From the NCBI RefSeq assembly GCF_017308975.1, contig NZ_JADWPD010000042.1, forward strand, positions 29,156 to 93,155: 64,000 nt of DNA, given 5' to 3'. The notes below the pieces were generated by a model that made no database searches, was not told where the DNA came from, and saw only the letters and a list, made by a program, of their open reading frames with translations. Numbering within the stretch: position 1 is the first letter of the stretch; the number at the start of each line of letters is the position of its first letter. Positions 1-8,667 of this stretch are shown in pieces. The position numbers were made by a program, and so were the translations under genes. The DNA comes from Amycolatopsis sp. MtRt-6. GTDB lineage: Bacteria > Actinomycetota > Actinomycetes > Mycobacteriales > Pseudonocardiaceae.

Positions 1-1993
1 GGTACCGGCGCGTGTTCGGCGTCGTGGTGCCCTTGGTGTTGGCGCCCGTGTCGATGTCGCGCCACGCGCCCGTCCGGTCTTCGCGCACCGCCGTCACCGA
101 GGCGTCGTCGAGGAACACGTACCCGCCGACGTTCTCCAGGTGCGCCCAGCGCGGCCGCCGCAGCGCGGAGGCTTTCCCGAGGTCGGTGGTCACACGCCGG
201 CCGTCGGCCAGCAGCGCGCCGCGGCCACCTTCGCCGAGGTTGCGGTTCTCGATCGTCGTGCGCACCGCGTACCCCGATGTACTGGTGATCCCGGCGCCGA
301 GGCAGACGATCCCGTCCGGGGTGAAGAACCACGACTTCTTCGCGACCAGCGACCCGTCCCAGCTCGTGAAGCCGAACGCGTGGGCGCCGTGCCGCGTGTC
401 CCAGCGGACGCCACCGGTGTGCGGGTTCGGGCCGACCGGCACCCCACCGAACTTCGGGTCGACCGGGCCGTCGTGCTCGGTCGTGCCCGGCAGCAGCAGC
501 GGGTCGACCGTCGGCCAGTAGGCGTCGGTGTAGTGGCCCTTGGCGTTCGGCAGGAACGTGTAGAGCACGCCGTCGCCGACGTGGTAGCCCTTCAGGTTCT
601 GGCCGTTGATGGCCTCGTAGCGCGAGATCCGCGTCGAGCTGACGCCGAGGGAAGCCGACCAGCCGTCGGTGACGTGGACCAGCCGGTCCTGCTGGCCGAA
701 GATCCGGTGCGTCGCCTCGACCCGCGCCGGCCGTGCCCCCGAGGCCAGCATGTCCTGCGCGAACTCGATGCCCGGCGTCGCCACCAGGTCCGGGCCGGGC
801 GCGAACCGCTCCGGGTCCGGGATCTTCAGGAACGGCGCGTACTCGCCTTCCTTGATCCACTTCGCGGCGAGGGCGTTCAGTTCGGTCTTCGTCCTGCCCG
901 ACGCCGTCCGGGCCAGCACCAGCGTCGCGACGGTGAGCTGGTGGCCGATGTCGTGGCCGGTCTCCCCCTGCCGCGAGAGCATCCGCCCGCGCACCGGTTC
1001 CATCAGCGCGCCCGCGTGGACGAAGGGGGCGAAGCTGTCCGCGACCAGGGCGTAGATCTTGTCCTTCAACGGCTGCGGGAGCGCGTGTTCGGTGCCCTGC
1101 GTGACGTGGATGGCGCCGGCGAGCGCGCTCAGCAGCACGATGCCGTAGTGGCCGGGGTACGGGATGGTGTCGTGCTGGATGAACGAGCCGTCGACGTGGA
1201 AGCCGTCGCCGGCCGCGCGGTCCAGTTTCGCGACGACGCTCGCCGCGCCCCCGCCGGCGACGTCGGTGAGCGCGTCGACGCCGGCCTTGATCCACGCCGT
1301 GTCGCCGAGCATCGCGCCCGAGACGATCGAGATGAGCGCCTTGTCCGCGCGGTTGGCGCCGGTTTCGATCACCGACGGGTTGTTCGCGCGCAGGTTCGGG
1401 TTGCCGACGAACCGCTTGACCGGCTTGAGGTAACGCGCGAGCTGATCGGCGGTCAGCTCGTCGGCGACGACCACCAGCGTGTGCAGCAGGTAGTACGGGA
1501 TGCCGATTTCGTAGGTGTACCAGTTGCCGATTTCACCGACGTTTTCGTTGTACTGGCTGGTGTAGAGGAGTTCCAGCGCGGCCTTGACGCGGTCGAGGAC
1601 GTTCGCGTCACCGGACAGCGCACTGCCCGGCGTACCCCAGTCGACGGCGATCGCGCGCAGCCGCGCGTACATCGACGTCGTGTAGTCGCTGCCCGGGCCG
1701 AGCGGCAGGTCGGTCCACAGTGGAACCCCACCACCGGCCACGGAAAGGCTCGCGTTGTAGGTTTTGGCGACGCGGCCGAGGTGGGCCAGCGCTTCGGCGC
1801 GTTCCGGCGACGGCCGGTTGATGCCGGTCTGCAGCTGCCGGTAGGCGGCGACGATCGGCGCGGTCGCGGCGGGCACCGCGCTCGCCGCTTTCGCTCTGTT
1901 CGGGGGCGCGGCGAGGGCCGGGCGGGTCAGGAGCACGGTGGAAGCGGCCGCCAGGGCACCACCGCGCAGGGCATTTCTCCGGTTCACGGGCAT
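1..1993 (-). CDS. Polysaccharide lyase family 8 (hyaluronate/xanthan-type lyase), Tat-exported, 3' end cut by window
   Basis: Likely secreted lyase that cleaves uronic-acid-containing polysaccharide by beta-elimination. ATG at 1993 is preceded by GGGAGG. The N-terminus has an NRR twin-arginine-like motif, an Ala/Leu-rich core and an Ala cleavage region near residue 28. Family-8 landmarks are visible: NWYTYEIGIP near residue 155 (catalytic Asn), FIQHDTIPYPGHYG near 271-280 (catalytic His and Tyr) and RGRMLSR further on. About 664 codons are seen without a stop; members usually run 750-800 residues, so only the C-terminal beta-sandwich tail is missing. It lies just downstream of glucarate catabolic genes on the same strand but behind a hairpin terminator, so it is probably transcribed alone. 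The exact substrate cannot be read from the sequence. Confidence 0.85.
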   Translation of the reverse strand, partial: MPVNRRNALRGGALAAASTVLLTRPALAAPPNRAKAASAVPAATAPIVAAYRQLQTGINRPSPERAEALAHLGRVAKTYNASLSVAGGGVPLWTDLPLGPGSDYTTSMYARLRAIAVDWGTPGSALSGDANVLDRVKAALELLYTSQYNENVGEIGNWYTYEIGIPYYLLHTLVVVADELTADQLARYLKPVKRFVGNPNLRANNPSVIETGANRADKALISIVSGAMLGDTAWIKAGVDALTDVAGGGAASVVAKLDRAAGDGFHVDGSFIQHDTIPYPGHYGIVLLSALAGAIHVTQGTEHALPQPLKDKIYALVADSFAPFVHAGALMEPVRGRMLSRQGETGHDIGHQLTVATLVLARTASGRTKTELNALAAKWIKEGEYAPFLKIPDPERFAPGPDLVATPGIEFAQDMLASGARPARVEATHRIFGQQDRLVHVTDGWSASLGVSSTRISRYEAINGQNLKGYHVGDGVLYTFLPNAKGHYTDAYWPTVDPLLLPGTTEHDGPVDPKFGGVPVGPNPHTGGVRWDTRHGAHAFGFTSWDGSLVAKKSWFFTPDGIVCLGAGITSTSGYAVRTTIENRNLGEGGRGALLADGRRVTTDLGKASALRRPRWAHLENVGGYVFLDDASVTAVREDRTGAWRDIDTGANTKGTTTPNTRRY

Positions 1994-2122
1994 GACAATG
2001 CCTCCCAGGATCAAGACATCCTTGGCTTGCGGGGGGAACGGGATTCAGTTGTGCGGCGGCGGATTTTGTTCTGTGCGGGCGCTCGGCCCCGGAAACTGTC
2101 GGTGCCGAGCGATAGAGTGGAA

Positions 2123-2159
2123 CCGGGGGGCGCCCCCGCGGGCCGGAGGCGCCCCCCGG
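2123..2159 (-). terminator. Hairpin terminator after the semialdehyde dehydrogenase gene
   Basis: Arms 2123-2134 (CCGGGGGGCGCC) and 2148-2159 pair perfectly over 12 bases with a 13-base loop, beginning one base past the stop codon at 2161. No T-run follows, as is common for actinobacterial terminators. The remaining part of the 1994-2160 gap must carry the lyase promoter; I could not choose a -35/-10 pair there. Confidence 0.7.
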
Positions 2160-2160
2160 G

Positions 2161-3615
2161 TCAGCGGGAGCCGTCGGTGCGGCGGGGCAGCTGCCAGGGG
2201 TTGGCCTCCTGCAGGGGTTCGGGCAGCAGAGCGTCGGGGAAGCCCTGCCAGGCGATCGGGCGCAGGAAGCGCTCGATCGCCGCGGTGCCGACCGACGTCG
2301 TCGTCGGTGCGGTTGTGGCCGGGTACGGGCCGCCGTGCTGCTGGGCCCAGCTCACCGTCACCCCGGTGGGCCAGTCGTTCCACAGCAGCCGGCCGGCGAT
2401 GCGGGCCAGCGACGGCAGCACCGGGCGCAGCCAGTCCACATCGGACTCCTCGCCGTGAATCGTGGCGGTGAGCCCCGGTTCGATCACCTCCAGCAGGCGC
2501 AGCAGCTCCGCCTGGTCGGCGTAGGTGACGATCAGCGACGCCGGCCCGAAACACTCCTCGTGCACCGTGGCGCCGCCCTCGAGGAACTGCTTGCCGGTCG
2601 TCGCCAGCAGCGTCGGCGTGAACGCGGGCGACGAAGAATCCGACGAAGCCACGACCTCCACGCCCGGGACCTTCCGCAGCTTCGCCAACTGCGACGAATA
2701 CCCGCCGGCGATCCGGTCGTTCAGCATCGGCTGGGCGGCCGCCCCGGAGAGCGCCGCGCGCAACGCCTCGGTCAGGCCGTGGTCCTCCGGCAGGAACAGC
2801 AGGCCCGGCTTGGTGCAGAACTGGCCGGCGCCGAGGGTGAACGACCCGGCGTAGCCCTTGGCCACGGCTTCCCCGCGCGCGGCGATCGCGGCCTCGGTCA
2901 CCACCACCGGGTTGACGCTGCCCAGCTCCCCGTAGAACGGGATCGGCCGCGGCCGCGCCGCGGCGATGTCGAACAGTGCCCGCCCGCCGGGGATCGAGCC
3001 GGTGAACGACGCTGCCGCGATGCGCGGGTCTTTCAGCGCTGTGACGCCTTCGTCCTGGCCGAAGATCACGTTGAACAGGGCGGCCGGCGCGCCCGCCTTG
3101 ATCAGCGCCTCCCGCACGATCGAACCGGTCTGCGCGGACAGCTCCGGGTGCCCCGGGTGCGCCTTGAGGACCACCGGGCAGCCCGCGGCCAGCGCGGACG
3201 CCGTGTCCCCGCCCGCGACGCTGAACGCGAACGGGAAGTTGCTCGCCGCGAACACCAGCACCGGCCCGATCGCGGTCTTGACGCGGCGGATGTCCGGCCG
3301 CGGGCCCATCGGCCAGTCCGGGTCGGCGTGGTCGACGGTGGCGCCGAGGTACTCGCCGTCGGCGAGGACCTCGGCGAACAGGCGCAGCTGGAACGTCGTG
3401 CGCTTCAGCTCGCCCGCCAGCCGCGGCGACTCGGGCAGGTGCGTCTCGGCGTGCGCCAGCGGGACCAGCTCGCCCGCGGCGGCGTCGAGGGCGTCGGCGA
3501 CGGCGGTCAGCCAACCGGCCCGTTCGGCCGGGGTCGCCTCGGCGGCGGGACGGGCCGCGTCGGCGGCTCCCGCCAGGATCTTCTCGAGCGTGGCGGCGTC
3601 GGTGGCCTGGCTCAT
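2161..3615 (-). CDS. Alpha-ketoglutarate semialdehyde dehydrogenase (NADP+-type aldehyde dehydrogenase)
   Basis: Oxidises 2,5-dioxopentanoate (alpha-ketoglutarate semialdehyde) to 2-oxoglutarate, the last step of oxidative glucarate/uronate breakdown. 484 residues, ATG start. Visible catalytic residues are Asn126 in SNFPF, Lys151 in the VVLKAHP cofactor loop, Glu230 in GELGS and the nucleophile Cys267 in GQFCTKPG. The SNFPFAFSVAGGDTASALAAG stretch, the HPGHP loop and the FYGELGSVNP motif are typical of the KGSADH branch rather than of general betaine or succinate semialdehyde enzymes. It is the last gene of a minus-strand operon with the two preceding pathway enzymes, and a hairpin follows directly. 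Function confidence comes from family features and the matching pathway neighbours. Confidence 0.85.
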   Translation of the reverse strand: MSQATDAATLEKILAGAADAARPAAEATPAERAGWLTAVADALDAAAGELVPLAHAETHLPESPRLAGELKRTTFQLRLFAEVLADGEYLGATVDHADPDWPMGPRPDIRRVKTAIGPVLVFAASNFPFAFSVAGGDTASALAAGCPVVLKAHPGHPELSAQTGSIVREALIKAGAPAALFNVIFGQDEGVTALKDPRIAAASFTGSIPGGRALFDIAAARPRPIPFYGELGSVNPVVVTEAAIAARGEAVAKGYAGSFTLGAGQFCTKPGLLFLPEDHGLTEALRAALSGAAAQPMLNDRIAGGYSSQLAKLRKVPGVEVVASSDSSSPAFTPTLLATTGKQFLEGGATVHEECFGPASLIVTYADQAELLRLLEVIEPGLTATIHGEESDVDWLRPVLPSLARIAGRLLWNDWPTGVTVSWAQQHGGPYPATTAPTTTSVGTAAIERFLRPIAWQGFPDALLPEPLQEANPWQLPRRTDGSR

Positions 3616-3630
3616 CGGTGAAGCAGCTCC

Positions 3631-4761
3631 TCAGTTCTCATGGGCGGCGGCGGTGGCCGTCTCCAGGTCGCCCCAGCGACCCGGGCCGGCCAGGCCGAGG
3701 TGGTACAGGTGCAGCTCGGCGGCACCCGCCTTGGCCAGCTCGCCGACGTAGCCGGCGATGTCCGGCACCGGCGCGGCGGCGACCGCCGTGATGTAGCAGG
3801 CGATCGCGACCCGCTCGGGCAGGGCCTCCCGGGCCGCCGCGACGGCATCGGCACCGTTGGCGGGCACCCACCCGAACAATACGACCGCGTCGACGTCTTC
3901 GGGCGCCGACGACGTCAGCCCGGGCAGCGCGCCGGTGACCCACGGGTCGAGCGCGCCGTGCAGCACGACCCGGATGCCCGGCGGCAACGTCGCCAAAACC
4001 GCGGCCCGCAGGGCATCGGTGGCTTCCTGCCGGACCCGCAGCAGCATCGAGGTCAGCGAGGGCGGCAAGCCGTCGGCCGTCACCCCGAGATCGCCGGTGG
4101 CGACCAGCCGCCGGACCTCCTCGGCGAGCTGGGCCCGCACGGCGTCCGCGTCGACGTCCCACGCGGCCGCGCAGGCCTCGCAGCAGCAGATCGACAGCAG
4201 CCGGGCCACCGCGGGCGCCCACACGCCGTCGGTCTTCTCGTGCTGGTGCTGGTGCACCGCGCCGAGCGGGCCGCAGGCCTCGAGGATGACCGAAGACAGC
4301 TCCAGCCCGGCGACGGAATTCGCGGCCACCGCGGCGGCGTACTCGCGCACGGCGGGCTGCGAAGGACACAACGCCCACGGATAAGCCTCGCCGAAGCAGT
4401 TGCGCACGACGACGTCCGGGTGCTCGTAGCCGAGCTGGGAGTTGTGGGTCAGCACGATCCAGGCGGCGGCCGGGATCCCGGCCTCGTTGAGCAGCCGGAC
4501 GGCGTCACCCCCGGAGTCCTCGGAAGAGATCCAGTCCGGTGTGGACGGAAGCAGCGTGCCCCACGCGTCCGGGCGCACCGGCCGGTAGAACGCCGCGTGC
4601 CGCGCGACGACGGCCGTCCGGGACGGCGACCACGGCGTCGCCGCGCGAGCGCTGTGGTACGACAGCGCCACCGCCACCTCGTCGACGCCGAGCGCCTGAA
4701 CCCGCGAAACGAACCCGGATTCCAGAACGTCCCAGGGATAGGCGTACCCCGTCACCTTCAC
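3631..4761 (-). CDS. Conserved protein of unknown function in the glucarate operon, with His and Cys clusters
   Basis: 376 residues from a GTG start at 4761, only 4 bases after the glucarate dehydratase stop, so translationally linked. I do not recognise a named domain. The N-terminus (VTGYAYPWDV) and the alternating hydrophobic strand/helix pattern suggest a TIM-barrel, glycosidase-like fold; there is no signal peptide. Two potential metal-binding clusters stand out: AVHQHQHEKTDG around residue 170 and SICCCEACAAAW around residue 190. I recall similar alanine-rich proteins beside sugar-acid genes in streptomycetes, but that is memory and not a search. A role in the pathway, for example a lactonase or isomerase, is inference from its position only. 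Confidence 0.6.
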   Translation of the reverse strand: MKVTGYAYPWDVLESGFVSRVQALGVDEVAVALSYHSARAATPWSPSRTAVVARHAAFYRPVRPDAWGTLLPSTPDWISSEDSGGDAVRLLNEAGIPAAAWIVLTHNSQLGYEHPDVVVRNCFGEAYPWALCPSQPAVREYAAAVAANSVAGLELSSVILEACGPLGAVHQHQHEKTDGVWAPAVARLLSICCCEACAAAWDVDADAVRAQLAEEVRRLVATGDLGVTADGLPPSLTSMLLRVRQEATDALRAAVLATLPPGIRVVLHGALDPWVTGALPGLTSSAPEDVDAVVLFGWVPANGADAVAAAREALPERVAIACYITAVAAAPVPDIAGYVGELAKAGAAELHLYHLGLAGPGRWGDLETATAAAHEN

Positions 4762-4765
4762 CCGC

Positions 4766-6022
4766 TCACCACCTCGCCGTGTTGGCTTCGAAACCCGGGA
4801 CGAAGTTGCGCATGTAGGTCCCGTCGTCGCGCTTCGTCAGTCCACATCGGACGTAGTTCTCGTGCAGGCGGGCCAGCGCGTCCTCGTCGAGCGTGACACC
4901 CAGGCCCGGGGTCGTGGGCACCGCGACGGCACCCTCGCGGAACTCCAGCACCCCCGGTTCGACGACGTCCTCGACCTTCCACGGCCAGTGCGTGTCGCAC
5001 GCGTAGGTCAGGTGCGGCGTCGCCGCGGCGACCTGCACCATCGCGGCCAGGCTGATCCCGAGGTGGCTGTTGGAGTGCATCGAGAGGCCCACGCCGAAGC
5101 TCTCGCACGTCACCGACAACGCCTGCGTCGCGCGCAAGCCACCCCAGAAGTGGTGGTCCGACAGCAGCACGCCGATCGCCCGCGCCCGGAAACCCGGCTC
5201 GATGTCGCCGAAGTTCACCACGCACATGTTGGTGGCCAGCGGCATCGACGCCGCCGCGGCGACCCGCGCCATGCCGTCGATGCCCGGTGTCGGGTCTTCG
5301 AGGTACTCCAGGACGCCGTCGAGCTCGCGAGCGACGCGGATGCTCGTCTCGACCGTCCAGGCGCCGTTCGGGTCGATCCGCAGCGGGTGCCCGGGAAACG
5401 CCTCTGCCAGCGCGCGGATGCCGTCGATCTCCTGGGCGGGTTCGAAGACCCCGCCCTTCAGCTTGATCGACTTGAACCCGTACTCGTCGGCCATCCGCTT
5501 CGCCGACCCGACCAGCGACTCCGGCGTGGTGATCTCGCCCCAGGAGTCCTCGCGGCCGTCGACGTGCTTGCCGTACTTGTAGAACAGGTAGGCGGAGAAC
5601 TCGACGGCGTCGCGGGCCCGGCCGCCGAGCAGGTCGGTCACCGGACGGCCCAGGTAGTGCCCCTGCGCGTCCAGGCAGGCGACCTCGAACAGCGAGTACA
5701 CGCTGCCGATGGTCTTGCGGATGGAGAACCCGCCGATCAGGCCGTGCGCGTCGGTCAGCACCGTGTCCGACAGCGCCTCCGTGACCAGCCGCTGCAGGCC
5801 GGGCAGGTCGAACACGTCGTGGCCGCGCAGCCGCGGCAGCACCTTGCGCACCTCGCCGAGGAAGGCGTCGTCGCCGTAGGACTCGCCGAGCCCGACGATC
5901 CCGTCCTCGCACTTGACCTGGACGACGCTGCGCAGCGCGAACGGCTCGTGCACGCCCATGACGTTGAGCAGCGGCGGGTCCGCGAACGCGACCGGGGTCA
6001 GCACCACGTCGAGGATCCGCAT
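4766..6022 (-). CDS. gudD: Glucarate dehydratase-like enolase superfamily enzyme
   Basis: Dehydrates D-glucarate (perhaps also idarate or galactarate) to 5-keto-4-deoxyglucarate. 418 residues. The enolase-superfamily order is clear: KLK general base at Lys187/Lys189, metal ligands Asp217 (RIDPNG), Glu242 (YLEDP) and Asn265 (ATNMC), then the LSDHHFWGG loop and the second acid/base His near 316-320 (SMHSNSHLG). The ATNMC asparagine ligand and these loops are those of the glucarate dehydratase subgroup rather than mandelate racemase. Its ATG at 6022 overlaps the TGA of the upstream dehydratase by one base (TGATG), indicating translational coupling. Confidence 0.85.
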   Translation of the reverse strand: MRILDVVLTPVAFADPPLLNVMGVHEPFALRSVVQVKCEDGIVGLGESYGDDAFLGEVRKVLPRLRGHDVFDLPGLQRLVTEALSDTVLTDAHGLIGGFSIRKTIGSVYSLFEVACLDAQGHYLGRPVTDLLGGRARDAVEFSAYLFYKYGKHVDGREDSWGEITTPESLVGSAKRMADEYGFKSIKLKGGVFEPAQEIDGIRALAEAFPGHPLRIDPNGAWTVETSIRVARELDGVLEYLEDPTPGIDGMARVAAAASMPLATNMCVVNFGDIEPGFRARAIGVLLSDHHFWGGLRATQALSVTCESFGVGLSMHSNSHLGISLAAMVQVAAATPHLTYACDTHWPWKVEDVVEPGVLEFREGAVAVPTTPGLGVTLDEDALARLHENYVRCGLTKRDDGTYMRNFVPGFEANTARW

Positions 6023-6957
6023 CAGCCGAGCCCCTTCAGCGTCACGAAGCCGTCCTCGACGACCTTCTCCAGCCGGCGGATCTGCTCCGGTGTCGGTTCG
6101 ACCAGTGGGGGCCGGACCGGGCCGACCTTGTCGCCGCGCAGCCGGGCGGCGGCCTTCACCAGCGAGACGGCGAAGCCGGGTGTCTCGTCTCGCAACGCCA
6201 CCAGAGGCAGGTAGAAGCCGGTGAGCAGGGCGTCCATCACCCGCGTGTCGCCTTCACCGAGCGCGCGGTGGAAGCGGTGCGCGATCTCCGGCGCGAAGCA
6301 GTGCACCGCCGAGGAGTACCGGGCGACACCGATCGCGGCGTACGCCCTGGCCGAGACCTCCGCGGTCGGCAACCCGTTGAAGAACAGGAAGTTCCGCGCC
6401 CGCTCGGTGGCCGGCGCCCGGATCGTGGTGACGATCCGGGTCATGCACTCGACGTCGCCGTAGCCGTCCTTCAAGCCCACGACCGACGGGATGTCGAGCA
6501 GCGACGCGGCGGCCGGCGCGGTGAACACGCCGGTGCCGCGGTGGTAGACGATGACCGGCACGGACGAGTCGCCGACGGCGTACCGCACGAAGTCGACCAG
6601 GCCCGCCGACGGCCCGGTGACCAGGTACGGCGGCAGCAGCAGGACGCCGTCCGCGCCGCCGGCCTGAGCCGCCGCGACGCCGGCCCGCGCCGACGCCGCG
6701 CCACCCCCGGCGCCCACCCAGACCGGGACGCGGCCGGCGGCCACCTCCCGGGCCCGGGCGAGCACCGAGGTGACCTCGGCGGGCGAGAGCGAGCTGAACT
6801 CGCCGGTGCCGCACGCGACGAACAGCGCACCGGCGCCCGCCGCGATGTGGCTCTCCACGTTCTCCGCGAGCGCGTCGAGGTTGACCTCGAGGTCCTCGGT
6901 GAACGGGGTGAGGGGGAACGCCAGCAGGCCGTCCAGCTCGATCTCGTTCTGTGCCAT
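6022..6957 (-). CDS. kdgD: 5-dehydro-4-deoxyglucarate dehydratase (DapA family)
   Basis: Decarboxylating dehydratase that turns 5-keto-4-deoxyglucarate into 2-oxoglutarate semialdehyde, water and CO2. 311 residues of DapA/NAL-type TIM barrel. The Schiff-base lysine is Lys163 in VVGLKDGYGD and the catalytic tyrosine is Tyr138 in PVIVYHRG. The N-terminal FPLTPFTEDLEVN and the ACGTGEFSSLSPAE loop (where DapA has GTTGE) are characteristic of KdgD. It sits between the transporter and glucarate dehydratase genes and supplies the substrate of the aldehyde dehydrogenase at 2161-3615. Confidence 0.85.
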   Translation of the reverse strand: MAQNEIELDGLLAFPLTPFTEDLEVNLDALAENVESHIAAGAGALFVACGTGEFSSLSPAEVTSVLARAREVAAGRVPVWVGAGGGAASARAGVAAAQAGGADGVLLLPPYLVTGPSAGLVDFVRYAVGDSSVPVIVYHRGTGVFTAPAAASLLDIPSVVGLKDGYGDVECMTRIVTTIRAPATERARNFLFFNGLPTAEVSARAYAAIGVARYSSAVHCFAPEIAHRFHRALGEGDTRVMDALLTGFYLPLVALRDETPGFAVSLVKAAARLRGDKVGPVRPPLVEPTPEQIRRLEKVVEDGFVTLKGLG

Positions 6958-7005
6958 CAGTTTTCTGCTCTCTCGTCCTTTTTCGGTTCGGCCGGGGTGG
7001 CCACG

Positions 7006-8514
7006 TCAGGCGGGCACGGCCGTGCCTTCCTTCTTGCGGTCGACGTCGTCGTCGGCGGTGTTCACGGTGTCGACGATCTCATCGGCGGCCGCGCTGCGCT
7101 CGGGCAACAGCAGACCGAGACCGACGTAGAGGGCGAGCGAAACCAGGATCGGCGTCGCGACCAGCACGGTCTGGTTCGCCTCGAACACGTAGTACACCAG
7201 TGCGTAGTCGATCAGGCCGCCCGCCCAGGAGATCAGCGCGGCGCGGGGACCGCACTTGCGGAACCACGGCAGCATGCCCAGCAGCAGCGGGATCGAGATC
7301 GGGCCCATCAGCGCGGCGACCCAGTTGACGACGATCTGCAGCACCCCGCCGAGGTTCTGCGCCTGCGTGGCCACGAGCATGGTCAGCGCGACGAAGACGA
7401 CCGTGGTGACCCGCGCCGCCTTCAGGCCCTGGACGTCGGTCCACCGCCGGGTCTTCTTGAACACCGCGGGGATCATGTCGCGGGTGATCACCGCGGAGAT
7501 CGCGTTGGCGTCGGAGGAGACCATCGCCATGGTGTGCGAGAAGATGCCGGCCAGCACCAGGCCGATCAGGCCGGGCGGCAGGAACGTCGTGGTCATGATC
7601 GCGTACGACTGCGTCGGGTCCTTGACGCCGGGGATGAGCAGCGGCGCCGCGAACATCGGGAACATCAGCACCAGCGGCCACAGCAGGTACAGCGCCGACG
7701 AAAGGCGGGCGCCGCGCTTGGCCTCGTGGGTGTTCGGCGCGGCCATGTACCGCTGCGCCAGGTTCCACATGCCTCCGTTGTACTCCAGCGTCTTCACGAG
7801 CACGTAGACGAGCAGGAAGATGGTGGTGTACTTGGACGTCACCGGGTTGACGTGCCCTTCGGGCAGCTTGTCCCACATCGTCCAGAGCGCGGAGATCCCG
7901 CCCAGCTTGCCGAGGACGACGACGATCATCACGATGGCGGCGATGGCCTGGATGACGAACTGGCCGAAGTCGGTGAGCGCGTCGGCCCACAGGCCGCCGA
8001 TGGTGCAGTAGATCAGGGTGACCGCGCCGGTGATGAGGATGCCGAGGTTGTAGTCGAGGCCGGCGAAGACGTGCAGCAGCGTCGCGACGGCGAACCACTT
8101 GGCCGCGATGTCGAAGATCTTCAGCAGGCTGCCGCTCCACGCGAGGGCCTGCTGCGTCGGCACGTTGTACCGCTTGGCCAGGTACTCCAGCGGCGAGGCG
8201 ACGCCGAGCTTGGAGCGCAGCCGGTTCCAGCGGGCGGCGAACAGCCAGCTGCCGATGCCCACACCGATGCCGATGCTGGCGAAGCCCCAGAAGTACACGG
8301 TGACGCCGCTGGTGTACGCGACGCCCGCGTACGCGACGAAGAGCACGGCGCTGTAACCGGACATGTGGTGCGAGATGCCGGCCAGCCACCACGGCATCTT
8401 GCCGCCGGCGGTGAAGAAGTCCTTCACGTCGCTGACCCGTTTGTGCGACCACCAGCCGATCACGATCATCAGCGCGAAGTACGCGCAGATCATCGTCCAG
8501 TCGAGTGCGTGCAC
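7006..8514 (-). CDS. Sodium:solute symporter (SSS family), probable uronate/aldarate importer
   Basis: 502-residue integral membrane protein with about 13 hydrophobic segments. The SSS signature appears as GGLWADALTDFGQF near the middle, and the first helix ends in SHKRVSDVKDFFTAGG, the usual substrate/sodium-site region. It starts at GTG 8514 and leads the minus-strand glucarate operon, 48 bases before kdgD. As the only transporter in the block, it is inferred to import the sugar acid or its uronate precursor; the substrate is not shown by the sequence itself. The two palindromes in its upstream region suggest control by the divergent IclR protein. Confidence 0.75.
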   Translation of the reverse strand: MHALDWTMICAYFALMIVIGWWSHKRVSDVKDFFTAGGKMPWWLAGISHHMSGYSAVLFVAYAGVAYTSGVTVYFWGFASIGIGVGIGSWLFAARWNRLRSKLGVASPLEYLAKRYNVPTQQALAWSGSLLKIFDIAAKWFAVATLLHVFAGLDYNLGILITGAVTLIYCTIGGLWADALTDFGQFVIQAIAAIVMIVVVLGKLGGISALWTMWDKLPEGHVNPVTSKYTTIFLLVYVLVKTLEYNGGMWNLAQRYMAAPNTHEAKRGARLSSALYLLWPLVLMFPMFAAPLLIPGVKDPTQSYAIMTTTFLPPGLIGLVLAGIFSHTMAMVSSDANAISAVITRDMIPAVFKKTRRWTDVQGLKAARVTTVVFVALTMLVATQAQNLGGVLQIVVNWVAALMGPISIPLLLGMLPWFRKCGPRAALISWAGGLIDYALVYYVFEANQTVLVATPILVSLALYVGLGLLLPERSAAADEIVDTVNTADDDVDRKKEGTAVPA

Positions 8515-8554
8515 CGCAGGCTCCCTTCCGCGTCCACGTCGATGCGGTCTTGCT

Positions 8555-8570
8555 GTTCACATCTATGAAC
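8555..8570. promoter_or_regulatory. Operator palindrome 1, probable IclR site
   Basis: GTTCACATCTATGAAC is a GTTC-N8-GAAC palindrome whose inner bases extend the symmetry (GTTCA/TGAAC). It overlaps a plausible -35 (TTCACA, 8556-8561) for the rightward regulator gene and lies in the leader region of the leftward transporter operon. It matches operator 2 in length and arms. Confidence 0.6.
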
Positions 8571-8585
8571 GGAGTCTGTTATAGT
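8556..8585 (+). promoter_or_regulatory. Probable promoter of the IclR-type regulator gene
   Basis: TTCACA (8556-8561), an 18-base spacer and TATAGT (8580-8585); each hexamer is one base from the consensus. Transcription would start near 8592, inside operator 2. On the other strand TATAAC overlaps the same segment and could serve the symporter operon, giving face-to-face promoters. Confidence 0.5.
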
Positions 8586-8591
8586 GATTAT

Positions 8592-8607
8592 GTTCATCCA
8601 TAAGAAC
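8592..8607. promoter_or_regulatory. Operator palindrome 2, probable IclR site
   Basis: GTTCATCCATAAGAAC repeats the GTTC-N8-GAAC pattern 37 bases from operator 1; the arms extend to ATGTTC (8590-8595) and GAACAT (8604-8609). It covers the expected start point of the regulator transcript and the upstream part of the transporter promoter. Confidence 0.6.
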
Positions 8608-8667
8608 ATCGTTCGGGACGCTAATATGGCCGGGGTCACAAGTCAACGGCCGGACGGAGGAGCACAA

